Positions 33,743-43,562 are shown, counted from the first letter of the stretch. The stretch: 64,000 nt of DNA from JAIVJM01 sp963816985 (GCA_963816985.1 CAWFMF010000004.1:4588001-4652000), one strand, 5' to 3'. Notes: generated by a model from the sequence alone, not told the origin. Made by a program: numbers and translations.

Positions 33743-34199
33743 TTGTCCCTCCTGTAATCTTATCGAATTCCGCCGGGTTCTTCTTCAGCTCCTTGAGGGC
33801 GTCAATCAGCTTGTCGTTGCCGTCGAGCTTGGCCGTCAGGTCGGACAGGCGCGTGCGCGCCTCGTAGAGATTGTCGAGCTCGCTCCCCTCGTTCATCGCG
33901 ATGATGTTGGCGGGGTTGAAGTCTTCGATCTTCTTGAACTTGTATTCCACGCCGCCAATCGTCACCGTCGGCTCGATGGAAGCCATGAGGTCGTTGAAGT
34001 TGTCGCGGTCAATCTCGACGAACCGGCGATCCTTGAAGGCCTTCTTCGGCGTCTCGTCCTTCCCCGACAGGTCGGCGAGGATGCCGACGATGAAGGGCAA
34101 CTCTTTCTTGACGATGGCGTCGCCGATTTCCACATCGTAAGTAATCTGGACTCGCGGGGGGCGAATCTTGTCCAGTTTGTGTTGGGTGCTTTCCGCCAT
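33732..34199 (-). CDS. tssB: T6SS contractile-sheath small subunit TssB
   Basis: 155 residues. It begins AESTQHKLDKIRPPRVQITY and contains ELPFIVGILADLSGKDET, the DRRFVEIDRDNFNDLM segment and a C-terminal LDGNDKLIDALKELKKNP helix, the region that is recognised by ClpV in related systems. It is translationally coupled to tssC. Confidence 0.96.
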   Translation of the reverse strand: MAESTQHKLDKIRPPRVQITYDVEIGDAIVKKELPFIVGILADLSGKDETPKKAFKDRRFVEIDRDNFNDLMASIEPTVTIGGVEYKFKKIEDFNPANIIAMNEGSELDNLYEARTRLSDLTAKLDGNDKLIDALKELKKNPAEFDKITGGTNGN

Positions 34200-34301
34200 A
34201 ACTGACTCCTTTCGAGGCTTGGTGGTTTCCCGCGCGTAGCGGCAGAGACGGTTCCCTTAAGTCCCCGCCGCGCGGGGGAGGGTGGTCGCTAAATGTCTTC
34301 C

Positions 34302-35429
34302 TTAACTCTCTTCCTTGTTCGTGAGGCGCAGCAGGCGGTCAAGCTCCTGCATCTCGCCATCATTGCGGATGATCTGTTGGAGCACGTCGTGAAGGCTCAT
34401 CCCGCCCCACGCGACCGCGCGCCTGACGAGGTAGGGCACGGGGCTGTGCGGCTCCGTGAGTTGGAGGTAATCGGCAGCCTCTTCGAGGCGACGATACGCC
34501 TCGGCGCGGCTGCGAATCCCGCCGCCTAAAAGGTGCGGAGGAGGAGGCGCGGCGGCGAACTGCTGCCGCACGTCCGCGCCTTCCGCTTCGCCCGAAGGAG
34601 ACGGCGGCGGCGCGTCCTCCCCGGCGGCTGCAAACGGCTCGTCGGGGCGCGCGTCGAGCACGCCGTTGACGAGGCCGCGGGTCGAGAGGAGAACCTCGCG
34701 GAACTTGTAGAGGCCGGGCGCTTGCGGGCCGCACTTCGCGTCGAGGAGCCGCTCGAAAGTGACGCAGGCGTCGTGCGAGGCTTCGAGGTCTTCGAGCAGC
34801 TCGGCGTAGAACGAACGGGGCGTGAGCATGACGCCGGTCTGGAACTTGGCGAGCGTGACCGTCTCTTGCGCCTCGGCGGGGGCGGCCTTCGGGTTCTTCT
34901 TCGTGAAGTGGTCGAGCTGGCAGGCGCTCTCCCAGTCGGCGAGCGTGTGGCCGCCGTCCTCGCCCGCCTGCGGCGAGTTCAAGGGGATGAGCTTGAGCTT
35001 GTGCGAGAGCTTCTCGTTCACCCACACGACGGGCGCGACGCGGCCTTCGAGGTCTTCGCCGTCGAGCTGCGGGTAGAGGTCTTCCCAGAAGGCTTCGCAC
35101 AGACCGGCGAGGAGGTTGACGCCCTCGCGCACCCCGGCGAAACCGTAGAGGTGGAGCCACGCTTCGAGGAGCCAAGAGGCGAGTTGCAAGTCCTTCGTCC
35201 GCGTCGTCAAGGCTTCGAGGCACACGGCCTCGACCGCGCCCCAGTCGGCCCTCTTCACGTCGGTCTGGTAGATGCCCTGCGTGAGTCGCGGGTCGTCCTC
35301 GCGGCGGGCCTCGCGGACGCGGTCGTAGGTTCCGTCGTAGCGGAGCGACTCTCCGGCGGGATGCTCCGCCGAAATCGGGGTCAGCAGTTTCTCGAAGTCA
35401 ACCATGTAGGGGGGTGTGGTTGCGCTCAT
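34302..35429 (-). CDS. tssA: T6SS assembly protein TssA
   Basis: 375 residues. The ImpA_N domain spans about residues 8-130 (LLTPISAEHPAGESLRYDGT, DWGAVEAVCLEALTTRTKDL, LEAWLHLYGFAGVREGVNLL). The remainder is variable and ends in a helical region with SRAEAYRRLEEAADYLQLTE and MSLHDVLQQIIRNDGEMQEL. TssA primes and caps the growing sheath. The short length places it with the compact TssA classes; the C-terminal region is of the PHSPVPYLVRRAVAW type. Confidence 0.92.
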   Translation of the reverse strand: MSATTPPYMVDFEKLLTPISAEHPAGESLRYDGTYDRVREARREDDPRLTQGIYQTDVKRADWGAVEAVCLEALTTRTKDLQLASWLLEAWLHLYGFAGVREGVNLLAGLCEAFWEDLYPQLDGEDLEGRVAPVVWVNEKLSHKLKLIPLNSPQAGEDGGHTLADWESACQLDHFTKKNPKAAPAEAQETVTLAKFQTGVMLTPRSFYAELLEDLEASHDACVTFERLLDAKCGPQAPGLYKFREVLLSTRGLVNGVLDARPDEPFAAAGEDAPPPSPSGEAEGADVRQQFAAAPPPPHLLGGGIRSRAEAYRRLEEAADYLQLTEPHSPVPYLVRRAVAWGGMSLHDVLQQIIRNDGEMQELDRLLRLTNKEES

Positions 35430-35460
35430 TTCGGACTCTTGGTTGTCGTCTCTTCGGCTT

Positions 35461-38400
35461 TCAGATTTTCGGCGCTCTCGCCGGGAAGGGCGGGAGAATC
35501 AAAGGCTCCTTCGAGCCGGGCGCGACCAGAGACATCCGCATGAAGACTACGGCGTTGCCCCGGCGCAGCGGCTCCGGCTGGTTCTGCGGCCCCTCGCCGT
35601 CCTGGCGTGTGGGGACTCGGAATTTGAGCGTGTAGGGCTCCATGTCCACGCCTTCGGTGAAGTCCGGCCCGGCTGCCGACTGCCGCAGCATGAGGCTCAG
35701 GAGCGACCAGCGGTTCGTGTAGTCGAAGGTCACGACGCGGTCGCGGACGCGCATCGGCGACTCGCGCGTGTCGTCCGGCGAAGGCACGCTCGGCGAGTTG
35801 TTCGCCCAGCGGAGCGTGAGCCTCATGGGCTCGCCGATGGCCCAACGACCCGCCAGCTCGCCGTCATGGTAGTTGTACTTCTTGCGCCCCACGTCGAGGC
35901 TCCAATCAATGATCTGGTTGCCGCCGACCTCCATCCCCTGATTGGAGCGGAACTGGAAGTTGAAGTCGAACGAAGGCCCCTGCTTCTTCTTGAGGAAGGT
36001 GTCGAAGAAGACGCGCACCTCGTCCATCCGCCGGAGGAAGACGAGCGCCTGCTCCTGCGACGCGCCGAGCTGCGGGTTGCGGTTGAGCGCGTCTTCGGCG
36101 AGCACGCGCTTCTCTTCGAGCGTCTCGAAGAAGGCGAGGATCGCGTCGGGGTCGGCCTCGGCGAGAGCCGGGCCGGAGTAGGCGTCGTTGAAGGGGAAGC
36201 GCCCGGCGAGACGGCGGTTGAACTCGTCTTCTATCTGCCGGTAGCTGTCGAGCGAGCCGACGTTCTCCCGCTCGACGCGGATAATCTCGCGCTCGGCCTT
36301 CGCCAGCGCCAGCACCTTGCACTGGCGGTTGAGCTGCCAGCGGATTTCGTTGCGCGTCCGGATGAAGAAGTCGGGCTGCGCCGCCCCGGACGAGCGCATC
36401 AGCTCCGCGCAGTCGTCAATATCAACCCTGTCCATCTCGAAGCGGATGAAGTTTTCGAGCAGGGCGACGGTGTTGCCCGGCTGCTTGTTTTCGTACTGGT
36501 CGAGCGCGCCCAGAATCTCGTCCCAGTTGACGCGCGCGCCGAGGCGGAAGGGCTGCACGGGGAGGCCGTGCGCGGCGGCGAAGGCCGAGACGGGCGCGGC
36601 CAGCTCGCGGCCTAAGTAAGAGATGCGCTTGCGCTGCGCGTCGAGGAAGACGGTCAGCTCGTCCGGCGTGTTCGTGCCGAACGCGGCGGAGGAGACGGGA
36701 TTCGTCCCCTTCCACCAGGTAAAGTCGGGAAGTTGCGTCGCGTAGAAGCGCTCGGACTTGAACTCCCTGCCGACCTCTCCGAGCAGGTGCGTGGCCTGCG
36801 CCGTCACCGCCGAGCGCAGGCCCACGTCCACGCCCGTCCGGTCGCAGATTTCGAGGAGCTGACCGAGGAGCCCCTGCGCCGCCATGAAGCTCTGAACTTC
36901 GGAGACGAGTCCGGTCGTCATCGCCGATTCGCCCGCCACGCGCTCGGTCGCCGAGAACCTCTGCGCGCGCGCCAGAAGGCCCGCGAGGTTCGTCTTGAAC
37001 TGCGAGAGCGCCGCCTGACGCACCGACTCGTTGAGGTTGCGCGAGTAGGCGGACTTGCTGCCGCCGAAGCTCTCGTACTCCTGATAGAGCGCGACGGCCT
37101 GCCGCAAGACTTCCAAATCCCAGACGAGCTGCCGCCGCTGGAAGACCGGGCGCGCGCCCGCGTTGCGCGGGTCTCCGGCCATGAAGCCCTCCTGCGACAA
37201 GCCTTCCAAAGCCTTCCGCAACTCGTGCAGGCCGGAGGAGAGCGTCATGTCGTGGAACGACGAGCGCGCGTCGAAGACGTAGGTCGCGAGCCAGGTGTAT
37301 TCGGGCCGCGAGAGCAGAGCCTCGGTGCGCGCGATGTCGTTGAGGTAATCGTACCTGACGTTCCGCACCGTGCCGCCGCCCCGCACCTCGAAAGACCGCT
37401 CGTACAAGACTTCGACCATCTCGGCGACGCGCTCGGCGACGGCCCTCTGCACTTCCGCCGAGCGCAGCGCGAGCGGCCTCCCCGTCGTCTTCTTCAAGGC
37501 CTCCTGATACAGTTCGCCGTTGGTGTCGAAGCCTTCGGGCAGCCGCTCGTGGTTGAGGTATTCGCCGAGCGCCTGCAACTCTTCGAGCGTGCCGCTGTCG
37601 TCGCGGATGAGTTCCTCGTAGCGCGCGCGGTTGGCGCGCAACGCCGAGAAGCTCTCGATGAAGCCGTTGAGCGAAGTGTCCGGGTTGGCGGCGAGCGGCT
37701 GGTCGTAGACGGGCGGCGTGGTGCGGAAGTCCTGACTGTTGCCGCCGCGCTCCGAATACCCGTCCGTCGAGTAGTCGCTAATCGGGGTGGCTTGCAGGAA
37801 GGTCTCCGTGCGGTCGTCGAGTTCGAGCCGCAGCCCTTCGAGGATGACGTACTCGAAGCCGACGACCATTGACTTCCTGATGCGGTCGTTGACTTCGGTG
37901 AACCACGAACTTGGGATGAAGGGCGAGTTGAGCTGGCGAGCGTCCACCTTCGTCATCGCTTCGAGCAGGTTCTGCTCGTTGTCCTCGATGCCGCTCCGCC
38001 CCGACTCCGCCGCCGTCAGCCCTTCGCGCACCGCCCCGTAACCCGGCGCGGTCTGGTACGCCGCCGTCGTTTGGTACGCCGCATCGGTGTAGCCCACCGC
38101 CCTCTCGCCCGACGCCGCAGGGGCGTTGAAGGAGGCGACGCGCAGCGGCGTATTGTTCTTCAGGCGGTAGGAGTTGACCTCCTTCAAGTCGCGGTCTTCC
38201 TGCGTGAGGAATTCGTGCAGCTCGTCCCTGCGCCGTTCGAGCCCCGCGTAGGTCGTGGCGATGCCGAGGCCGCCCACGACCGGGATTGCGAGCGAGAGGA
38301 TTTGCGCGGCGAGGACGGTGCGGTTGCGCGAGAGCGAAGTCTTGACGACGGGACGGGCGAGCATGTCTTCGAGGAAGACTTTGCGTTCGAAGAGGTGCTT

Positions 38401-39588
38401 GAGGAAGACGGGCCTGCGCAACGCCGCCTGCTCCGGCGCGGGCGGTGGTGGGTCAAAGGGGTCTTGCGCGTCGGCCAGCCAGCCGACGGCCAGCTCCGAC
38501 TCCGGCGGCAGGAGCGCGGCGGTCGCCTCCTCCTCGCCGCTCCCGTCGCCGCTGAAGTAGAGGCCGCGGAAGAAGAAGGAGTCGTGGAAGGAACTCTCCT
38601 TGAAAATCTGTTCGAGGTAGACGCGCAAGGGCGCGCGCAACGCCTGCATCTCCGCCGGGAGGAGGAAGAGGCTGTCCCTGTCCTGCACCTCGTTGCGCTC
38701 GGCGAAGACCTCGACCTGAATCTGGAAGAGGTGGCGGTAGATGTTCTGGAAAGCCTCGTCCACCCATTCGGGCTTGAAGGAGGTTTCGAGCGTGTAGGGG
38801 CTCGACCAGCCGAACATCTCGTGCCGGAGGTGCGAGGGAATTTCCTGGCAGAGGCTCTTGAACCCGGCTATCTGGTCGCACTTCGTGACGAGGACGTAGA
38901 CCGGGAAGCTCATCCCCAGAACCTTCTGCGCCTGCCAGAGCTTGCGGTAGAGCCCGGCGGCCTTCTGCTCCAACTTCAAACGCTGTTCGGGGCCGAGGTT
39001 CTTGCCGCCGACGAGGTCGGTGGCGGGGATGGCGAGCACGAGCCCGTCAATCGGACGTTCGGGCCGGTGCTTCTGGAGGAGGCGCGAGACGGTGTTCCAG
39101 CCGCGCTCGTTCGAGGTCTCGCCGTCGGTGCGCAGGATGAAATCCCCGGCCACGTCAATGACGATGCCCTTGTCGTAGAAGAACCAGTTGATGCCCTGCT
39201 TGACGCCGTGCACCTGCTCCGCCGGCCTGCCGAGCGGGAGGTTCAATCCGGCGTTGCCGAGCGCCGTGGTCTTCCCCGAATCGGCCTCGCCGATCATCAG
39301 GAACCACGGCAGGCGGTAGCGGTAGTCGCGCCCCGTGACGTGCGTCTTGAGAAGTTTTAAGGCGCGCGCGAACGAAGCCTTCATCCCCAGACGCGTGGCC
39401 GAAGAGAACTGGATGAAACCGGCGGGCTCCTCTTCGGTCGCGGGCACGACGGCGAGCGGGGCGGGCACGGCATCCTTCAGCGCGGCGCGCTTGCGTGCCC
39501 TCCGCAAGACGACGAAGAGGAGCACCACGAGCAACAGCACGAGCAGGAGGATGGCCGCCAGAATGTATATCCAGTAGGTATTGAGCAT
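35461..39588 (-). CDS. tssM: T6SS inner-membrane channel protein TssM (IcmF)
   Basis: 1375 residues. An N-terminal membrane hairpin is followed by a cytoplasmic NTPase-like domain with an intact Walker A (GEADSGKTT, residues 100-108). A later membrane helix near 420-445 (VLAAQILSLAIPVVGGLGIA) precedes the long periplasmic arm and the C-terminal domain that contacts TssJ (MEVGGNQIIDWSLDVGRKKY). An intact Walker A is not universal in TssM, so ATP or GTP binding is possible here. It lies between tssL and tssA. Confidence 0.95.
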   Translation of the reverse strand: MLNTYWIYILAAILLLVLLLVVLLFVVLRRARKRAALKDAVPAPLAVVPATEEEPAGFIQFSSATRLGMKASFARALKLLKTHVTGRDYRYRLPWFLMIGEADSGKTTALGNAGLNLPLGRPAEQVHGVKQGINWFFYDKGIVIDVAGDFILRTDGETSNERGWNTVSRLLQKHRPERPIDGLVLAIPATDLVGGKNLGPEQRLKLEQKAAGLYRKLWQAQKVLGMSFPVYVLVTKCDQIAGFKSLCQEIPSHLRHEMFGWSSPYTLETSFKPEWVDEAFQNIYRHLFQIQVEVFAERNEVQDRDSLFLLPAEMQALRAPLRVYLEQIFKESSFHDSFFFRGLYFSGDGSGEEEATAALLPPESELAVGWLADAQDPFDPPPPAPEQAALRRPVFLKHLFERKVFLEDMLARPVVKTSLSRNRTVLAAQILSLAIPVVGGLGIATTYAGLERRRDELHEFLTQEDRDLKEVNSYRLKNNTPLRVASFNAPAASGERAVGYTDAAYQTTAAYQTAPGYGAVREGLTAAESGRSGIEDNEQNLLEAMTKVDARQLNSPFIPSSWFTEVNDRIRKSMVVGFEYVILEGLRLELDDRTETFLQATPISDYSTDGYSERGGNSQDFRTTPPVYDQPLAANPDTSLNGFIESFSALRANRARYEELIRDDSGTLEELQALGEYLNHERLPEGFDTNGELYQEALKKTTGRPLALRSAEVQRAVAERVAEMVEVLYERSFEVRGGGTVRNVRYDYLNDIARTEALLSRPEYTWLATYVFDARSSFHDMTLSSGLHELRKALEGLSQEGFMAGDPRNAGARPVFQRRQLVWDLEVLRQAVALYQEYESFGGSKSAYSRNLNESVRQAALSQFKTNLAGLLARAQRFSATERVAGESAMTTGLVSEVQSFMAAQGLLGQLLEICDRTGVDVGLRSAVTAQATHLLGEVGREFKSERFYATQLPDFTWWKGTNPVSSAAFGTNTPDELTVFLDAQRKRISYLGRELAAPVSAFAAAHGLPVQPFRLGARVNWDEILGALDQYENKQPGNTVALLENFIRFEMDRVDIDDCAELMRSSGAAQPDFFIRTRNEIRWQLNRQCKVLALAKAEREIIRVERENVGSLDSYRQIEDEFNRRLAGRFPFNDAYSGPALAEADPDAILAFFETLEEKRVLAEDALNRNPQLGASQEQALVFLRRMDEVRVFFDTFLKKKQGPSFDFNFQFRSNQGMEVGGNQIIDWSLDVGRKKYNYHDGELAGRWAIGEPMRLTLRWANNSPSVPSPDDTRESPMRVRDRVVTFDYTNRWSLLSLMLRQSAAGPDFTEGVDMEPYTLKFRVPTRQDGEGPQNQPEPLRRGNAVVFMRMSLVAPGSKEPLILPPFPARAPKI

Positions 39589-39615
39589 CGCCGTCGAATC
39601 CTGACGGTCAACCCG

Positions 39616-40599
39616 TCAACGCTTGTTCCCCATCTCGTCCACCGTGCGCTCGATGCGGTCGTTGGCCTCGCCGAGCGGCGTCGTCAACTTGAGCCACAGG
39701 CCGTGCGTCATCAGAACATAGGCCAGCACCACGAAGCCGAAAAGGATGAGCCACGCGCGCGGGTTCGGGAGCCGCCGCTTCTTCTCCTCGCGCAGCGTGT
39801 GGTAGTAGGTCTCCGGGAAAAGGTGTCTCGACTCGCTCTTCAGGTCGGGCTCGTGCCGGAAGACGAAGGAGAAGAGCTGCTTCTTGTAGCTGCTCAGCAA
39901 CCCCCGGTCGTCCGCGCCCCTGTACTTCCCCTTGAAGCCGAGCGAGAGCGCCATCAGGTAGACCGCCGCCAGGTCGCGATACACCGGGTCTCGGTCTTTC
40001 AGGAGACGTTCGAGCCGCACGAAGAACCGCTCGCCCGCGTCGTGCGTCTGGAAGATTTTCGTCTCCAGAAGGTGCGAGACCCAGACCCTCCGACCCTCCC
40101 ACTCGGTGTGGAGGAAGATTTCGTCCGCCAGCGCGACCATCACGTACTGCGCCTCTTTGTAGAACTCGGCCCCGTAAGTCCCGCCGTAGCGCCACGCGTA
40201 AGCCTCTTGACGTTCGAAGAGCGAGAGGAGCTGCTGCCAGACGAAGATGCTGACCTTGATGTAGTCGGCGGGCGCGGGCGGCTCGCCCGGCGGCAGCAGC
40301 TCGGCCCTCATGCCGTCGCCCCTCCGGTCGGGCTTGGCCCACGGCGGCGCGTCCCTGAGCGGCACGACGCCTGTGCTCGCCTCGATTTCCGGCTCCGCCT
40401 CCGACCCCATCGCCGGGACGAAATCAGGGTAGTAAACCCAAGTCCCTTTCCCCGCGCTGAAGTCGTCGCCGCCCGGCTCCGCCGAGCCGCCCATCGGCGT
40501 GACCCACGCCCCGGTTTTGACCATCCGCTTGAGACGGATGACCTCGCGGTAGAACTCCCTGAAGGGGGCCAGCAAGAATGTGTCGCCGTATTCTCTCAT
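39616..40599 (-). CDS. tssL: T6SS membrane-complex protein TssL (DotU)
   Basis: 327 residues. The cytoplasmic DotU/IcmH hook domain is seen in QLLSLFERQEAYAWRYGGTY, YVMVALADEIFLHTEWEGR, LLETKIFQTHDAGERFF and YLMALSLGFKGKYRG. A single C-terminal membrane helix lies near residues 281-300. There is no OmpA-type peptidoglycan-binding extension, so wall anchoring must come from another protein; the SPOR protein encoded in the same operon is a candidate. The N-terminal ~90 residues are an extension rich in Gly, Pro and Asp. Confidence 0.94.
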   Translation of the reverse strand: MREYGDTFLLAPFREFYREVIRLKRMVKTGAWVTPMGGSAEPGGDDFSAGKGTWVYYPDFVPAMGSEAEPEIEASTGVVPLRDAPPWAKPDRRGDGMRAELLPPGEPPAPADYIKVSIFVWQQLLSLFERQEAYAWRYGGTYGAEFYKEAQYVMVALADEIFLHTEWEGRRVWVSHLLETKIFQTHDAGERFFVRLERLLKDRDPVYRDLAAVYLMALSLGFKGKYRGADDRGLLSSYKKQLFSFVFRHEPDLKSESRHLFPETYYHTLREEKKRRLPNPRAWLILFGFVVLAYVLMTHGLWLKLTTPLGEANDRIERTVDEMGNKR

Positions 40600-40647
40600 C
40601 CAAACTCCGAAGGCGTCTGAACCTTCCCCTTACACGCTCAGGCAAAC

Positions 40648-41988
40648 TTAAACTTTCGAACGCGGCGGGCCGCTCCTGACGTAGAGGACTATCTCGGCGG
40701 GCCGGGGCGAGCCGGGGCGCTCGCTCGCGTTGAAGATTTGCAGCACCTCGTCGGGCTCGACGTGTCGCGGGTCGGCGTTGAGCGAGAAGAGGATGACGCC
40801 CCTCGGCGGCACGAGGTCGCCGGAGCGTTCGACCTGCTCGCGCCTCGCCCCCGTCGTCCGGTTCTCCCGCATCTCGCGGAAGTTCTTCCGCGAGCCGATG
40901 AGACATTCCCTGCCCCAACGAACGATCTCGGCCTCGGACATCCCGGCCTGCCCGCGGATGCCGATGGCGAGCCGCTTGTCCATCCACTCGCCCTCGAAGT
41001 TGAGGCTGTAGATGCCGTCGGCGTAACGGAACGCGTGGGCGGTGAACGTCGAAGTGATGCCCTCCGCGATCTTCCGCGTGATGTGATCCAGAACCTCTTT
41101 GAAGGTCGCGCGCAGGTCGTTGTGGTCGTAGGGCGTCAAGAGCGGCGGCACGGGACTCCAACCCATCACCGACAGGCTTCCGAGGACTGAGCAGAGCGCG
41201 AGGTAGACTTGAAACGGGTGCGAGGCCCCGGCGTTGAGCATCGCTTCGAGCAACGGCAGCGGGGCGACGAGGCTGCGCAAAAGCGTCTCGGTCTTGATGT
41301 CCATCCGCGCCCGCGCGCCCTCCGAAGGGCTCTGCGACTGCTCGGCGAGGTAGACGGCCTTCTCCCGCAAGCTGCTCGCGGCCAGAAGGCTCATCGTGCC
41401 CAGCTCCGACTGCGGCGTGACGGAGAGTCGCGGCGGGATGAAGTCCGTGAGGAAGAACGAGTCGTTCTTGTACTCGACCTTCGCGATGGGGAAGCTCACG
41501 TACTTGCGCGGCGGCTTCTCGGTCACGAGCAGCGTCAGTCGCGGCCTGAGGCGCGGTATCCGCACCTGCCCTTCGCCGGTGAGTTCGTCCACGACAGGCT
41601 CGCCCTCGACCTCGTGAAAGCGCCGGAGGTCGCCCTCCGTCAGCAGGTCGGTCTCCCGCGCCACGACGGCGAGGTGGACGGGCACGGGCCGCTCCTTCAT
41701 CTGGTCGGCCTTGAGCGTCACGGCCAGCTCGGAGTCTCGGCGGAGCCCGCTCGAAACGACCAGCCCGTCGGGCATCACCGCTTCAAGTTCCAAGACCCTG
41801 AAGAGCCCGCCGACCAGACTCGAAGGGTCTACCTTCAAGTGCCGGACGCCCCAGTAGAACGGCGCGACCGTCGAGGAGAGGTACTGCAAGAGAGTCTCCT
41901 GACGCAGCGACTGTTGCTGGAAGTGCTGCGGCGTGAGCAACAGCCCCTCGTGCCACTGAATCGGGTCGGGTATCTCGTGTGCGTCCAT
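40648..41988 (-). CDS. tssK: T6SS baseplate-membrane adaptor TssK
   Basis: 446 residues. PIQWHEGLLLTPQHFQQQSL at the N-terminus is diagnostic. FIPPRLSVTPQSELGTMSLL, PLPLLEAMLNAGASHPFQVY and YDHNDLRATFKEVLDHITRK follow in the usual order. TssK links the baseplate to the TssJLM membrane complex. It is preceded by tssJ and followed by tssL. Confidence 0.96.
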   Translation of the reverse strand: MDAHEIPDPIQWHEGLLLTPQHFQQQSLRQETLLQYLSSTVAPFYWGVRHLKVDPSSLVGGLFRVLELEAVMPDGLVVSSGLRRDSELAVTLKADQMKERPVPVHLAVVARETDLLTEGDLRRFHEVEGEPVVDELTGEGQVRIPRLRPRLTLLVTEKPPRKYVSFPIAKVEYKNDSFFLTDFIPPRLSVTPQSELGTMSLLAASSLREKAVYLAEQSQSPSEGARARMDIKTETLLRSLVAPLPLLEAMLNAGASHPFQVYLALCSVLGSLSVMGWSPVPPLLTPYDHNDLRATFKEVLDHITRKIAEGITSTFTAHAFRYADGIYSLNFEGEWMDKRLAIGIRGQAGMSEAEIVRWGRECLIGSRKNFREMRENRTTGARREQVERSGDLVPPRGVILFSLNADPRHVEPDEVLQIFNASERPGSPRPAEIVLYVRSGPPRSKV

Positions 41989-42044
41989 TCCTTGGCCGTC
42001 TCTTCGAAACCAGCGCCGCCCCGGAAGGGCCGCGCCCTTTGCGA

Positions 42045-42554
42045 CTAATTTTTCTGCGTCTCGATTTCGAGCTTCTCTTGTTCGAGCTTAATCGTGAAAT
42101 GTTTGCGCGGGTTGACGACGGCGCGGTGCGCGCCCGGCTTGTAGTAGTTGGCGAAGACGAGCCCGCCCTTGATATCAGGCCCGACGGTCATTTCGGGAAT
42201 CTGGACGAGCTGGCCCGGCACCCACTCCCAGTTCTGCACCTCGACCTGCCCCTTCTTGGGGAAGTCGAGCTTGATCTGCTCCTTGCTCTTGAACCACTCC
42301 TCGGCGGTCATCTTCTGCAAATCTTCGAGCAGCTTCTTGTCCGAGACCATCACCAGATCGAGCGCCACCGGGTTCCCGTTGTTCGCCGTCGGCGAGATGC
42401 GCACGCTCACCCGGAGCTTACTCACGCCCGAATTGCCGGGGATGCGTTTGGTGACGACCTTGTGCGGCTTCGGGCAGCCGGTGAAAAGGAGCGTGAGGCA
42501 CGCGGCGGCCACCGACAAGAGCGCCCTGACCCGTAACGGATTCCTTCGCAGCAT
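42045..42554 (-). CDS. tssJ: T6SS outer-membrane lipoprotein TssJ
   Basis: 169 residues. A lipoprotein signal peptide ends in the lipobox LFTGC with the acylated Cys at residue 27. The mature part is a small beta-sandwich (LRVSVRISPTANNGNPVALD, VMVSDKKLLEDLQKMTAEEW, GLVFANYY), as in TssJ. It is the first gene of the T6SS operon, about 345 nt downstream of a promoter candidate. TssJ anchors TssM to the outer membrane, so its presence argues for a diderm host. Confidence 0.88.
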   Translation of the reverse strand: MLRRNPLRVRALLSVAAACLTLLFTGCPKPHKVVTKRIPGNSGVSKLRVSVRISPTANNGNPVALDLVMVSDKKLLEDLQKMTAEEWFKSKEQIKLDFPKKGQVEVQNWEWVPGQLVQIPEMTVGPDIKGGLVFANYYKPGAHRAVVNPRKHFTIKLEQEKLEIETQKN

Positions 42555-42899
42555 TCTGATTCAACACCTCGGCTTTTTTCAGGCGGCGGGATTTCAGACC
42601 CCGGATGGCCGAAATATCGGATGAAAGAATCTCTCTACAAAAGTCGTCTGAGACTTTCTATGACTGTCTGAGTGCGAGACGGCTCGTGCTTTGAGCCGGG
42701 TTCCAAAGACGTGGACGAGAAACTTATGTCTTGTCTAAATTGAAGATATTGCTGATCGGCTTACTTTTTCAACAGGGAAACGAAAAACATGGCTCTCGAA
42801 GAAGACGATGCTAGGGCTTTTAATCGGCTATTCGTGTGGTGAAGATTTTTAACGCGGAAAGATGCGGGTGCCGATGAAAGACCTTAACTCAGGCCGGTT

Positions 42900-42928
42900 A
42901 CAATAATCCCGGCGACCGGAAATGTCAA
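42900..42928 (-). promoter_or_regulatory. tssJ: Sigma70-type promoter candidate of the T6SS operon
   Basis: On the minus strand TTGACA (42928-42923) and TATTGT (42905-42900) are 17 nt apart. The transcript would have a leader of about 345 nt before tssJ. Apart from this, 42555-43149 has no gene that I can support; the leader contains a small GGCTC/GAGCC hairpin only. Confidence 0.5.
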
Positions 42929-43149
42929 TGCCTACGTAACTTATTTAACATCTCGCGCGCCTTCGCCCCCGCCCCATTCGCGCGTCGAAGTCGGCGCGCC
43001 GCCCGCCGGAGCCCGAATTATTCACTTTTTTCGCAATAATGCGCTAAAAAATGGCATTTTTTCGAGACGCGGGGCCGCCCTGTGTGATATATGTGCTGCT
43101 GAAAGCTTTTCAATTCTTACCGGTTCAGAGGAGGTACGTACACCAGCCC

Positions 43150-43458
43150 ATGGCGACGAAAGAAGGCAAGAAACGCATGTCACAGTCCGAAGTGGTCAAC
43201 CACTTCGCCGATAAATTCGAGTTGAAGCGCGCGCAAGTGAAGGAGATTTTCGAGGAACTGTCCAACTTGGCGGGCGGACAGGTGAAAGAGAACGGCGAGT
43301 TCGTGCTGCCCGGCTTCGGTAAACTCGTCCTGTCGGAGCGCAAGGCCCGCGAAGGCCGCAATCCGCAGACGGGCGAAACCATCCAGATTCCGGCCAAAAC
43401 GACGCTCAAGTTCCGCTTGAGCAAAGGCATGAAAGATACCGTCGTCCCTAAGAAATAG
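43150..43458 (+). CDS. HU/IHF-family DNA-binding protein
   Basis: 102 residues. The bacterial histone-like fold is clear: SEVVNHFADKFELKRAQVKE, GEFVLPGFGKLVLSERKARE and the GRNPQTGETIQIPAKTTLKF beta-arm with the intercalating Pro. It bends and compacts DNA. ATG 43150 is chosen; the GAGGAGG upstream is 15 nt away, so ATG 43177 remains possible. It is followed by a strong terminator and is monocistronic. The family name (HU versus IHF) cannot be settled from sequence alone. Confidence 0.92.
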   Translation: MATKEGKKRMSQSEVVNHFADKFELKRAQVKEIFEELSNLAGGQVKENGEFVLPGFGKLVLSERKAREGRNPQTGETIQIPAKTTLKFRLSKGMKDTVVPKK

Positions 43459-43506
43459 GACAACACTTCACACGCACGTCATCTTTATCAACCATCAGAG
43501 AGTTCC

Positions 43507-43562
43507 CGCCTGCGGGTTCGGACGCGAGTGTCGCTCCGAGAGACCCGCAGGCGAGACTTTTT
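43507..43562 (+). terminator. Terminator after the HU gene
   Basis: An 11-bp perfect stem (CGCCTGCGGGT / ACCCGCAGGCG) with an inner TCGGA/TCCGA hairpin is followed by AGACTTTTT. The rest of 43563-43894 is AT-richer and holds no recognisable gene. Confidence 0.8.

Noticed and set aside
18974..42554. The cluster as an extracellular contractile injection system or prophage tail
   Set aside because: TssJ, TssK, TssL, TssM and ClpV are all present, which defines a membrane-anchored T6SS; no phage capsid, lysis or integrase genes are seen.
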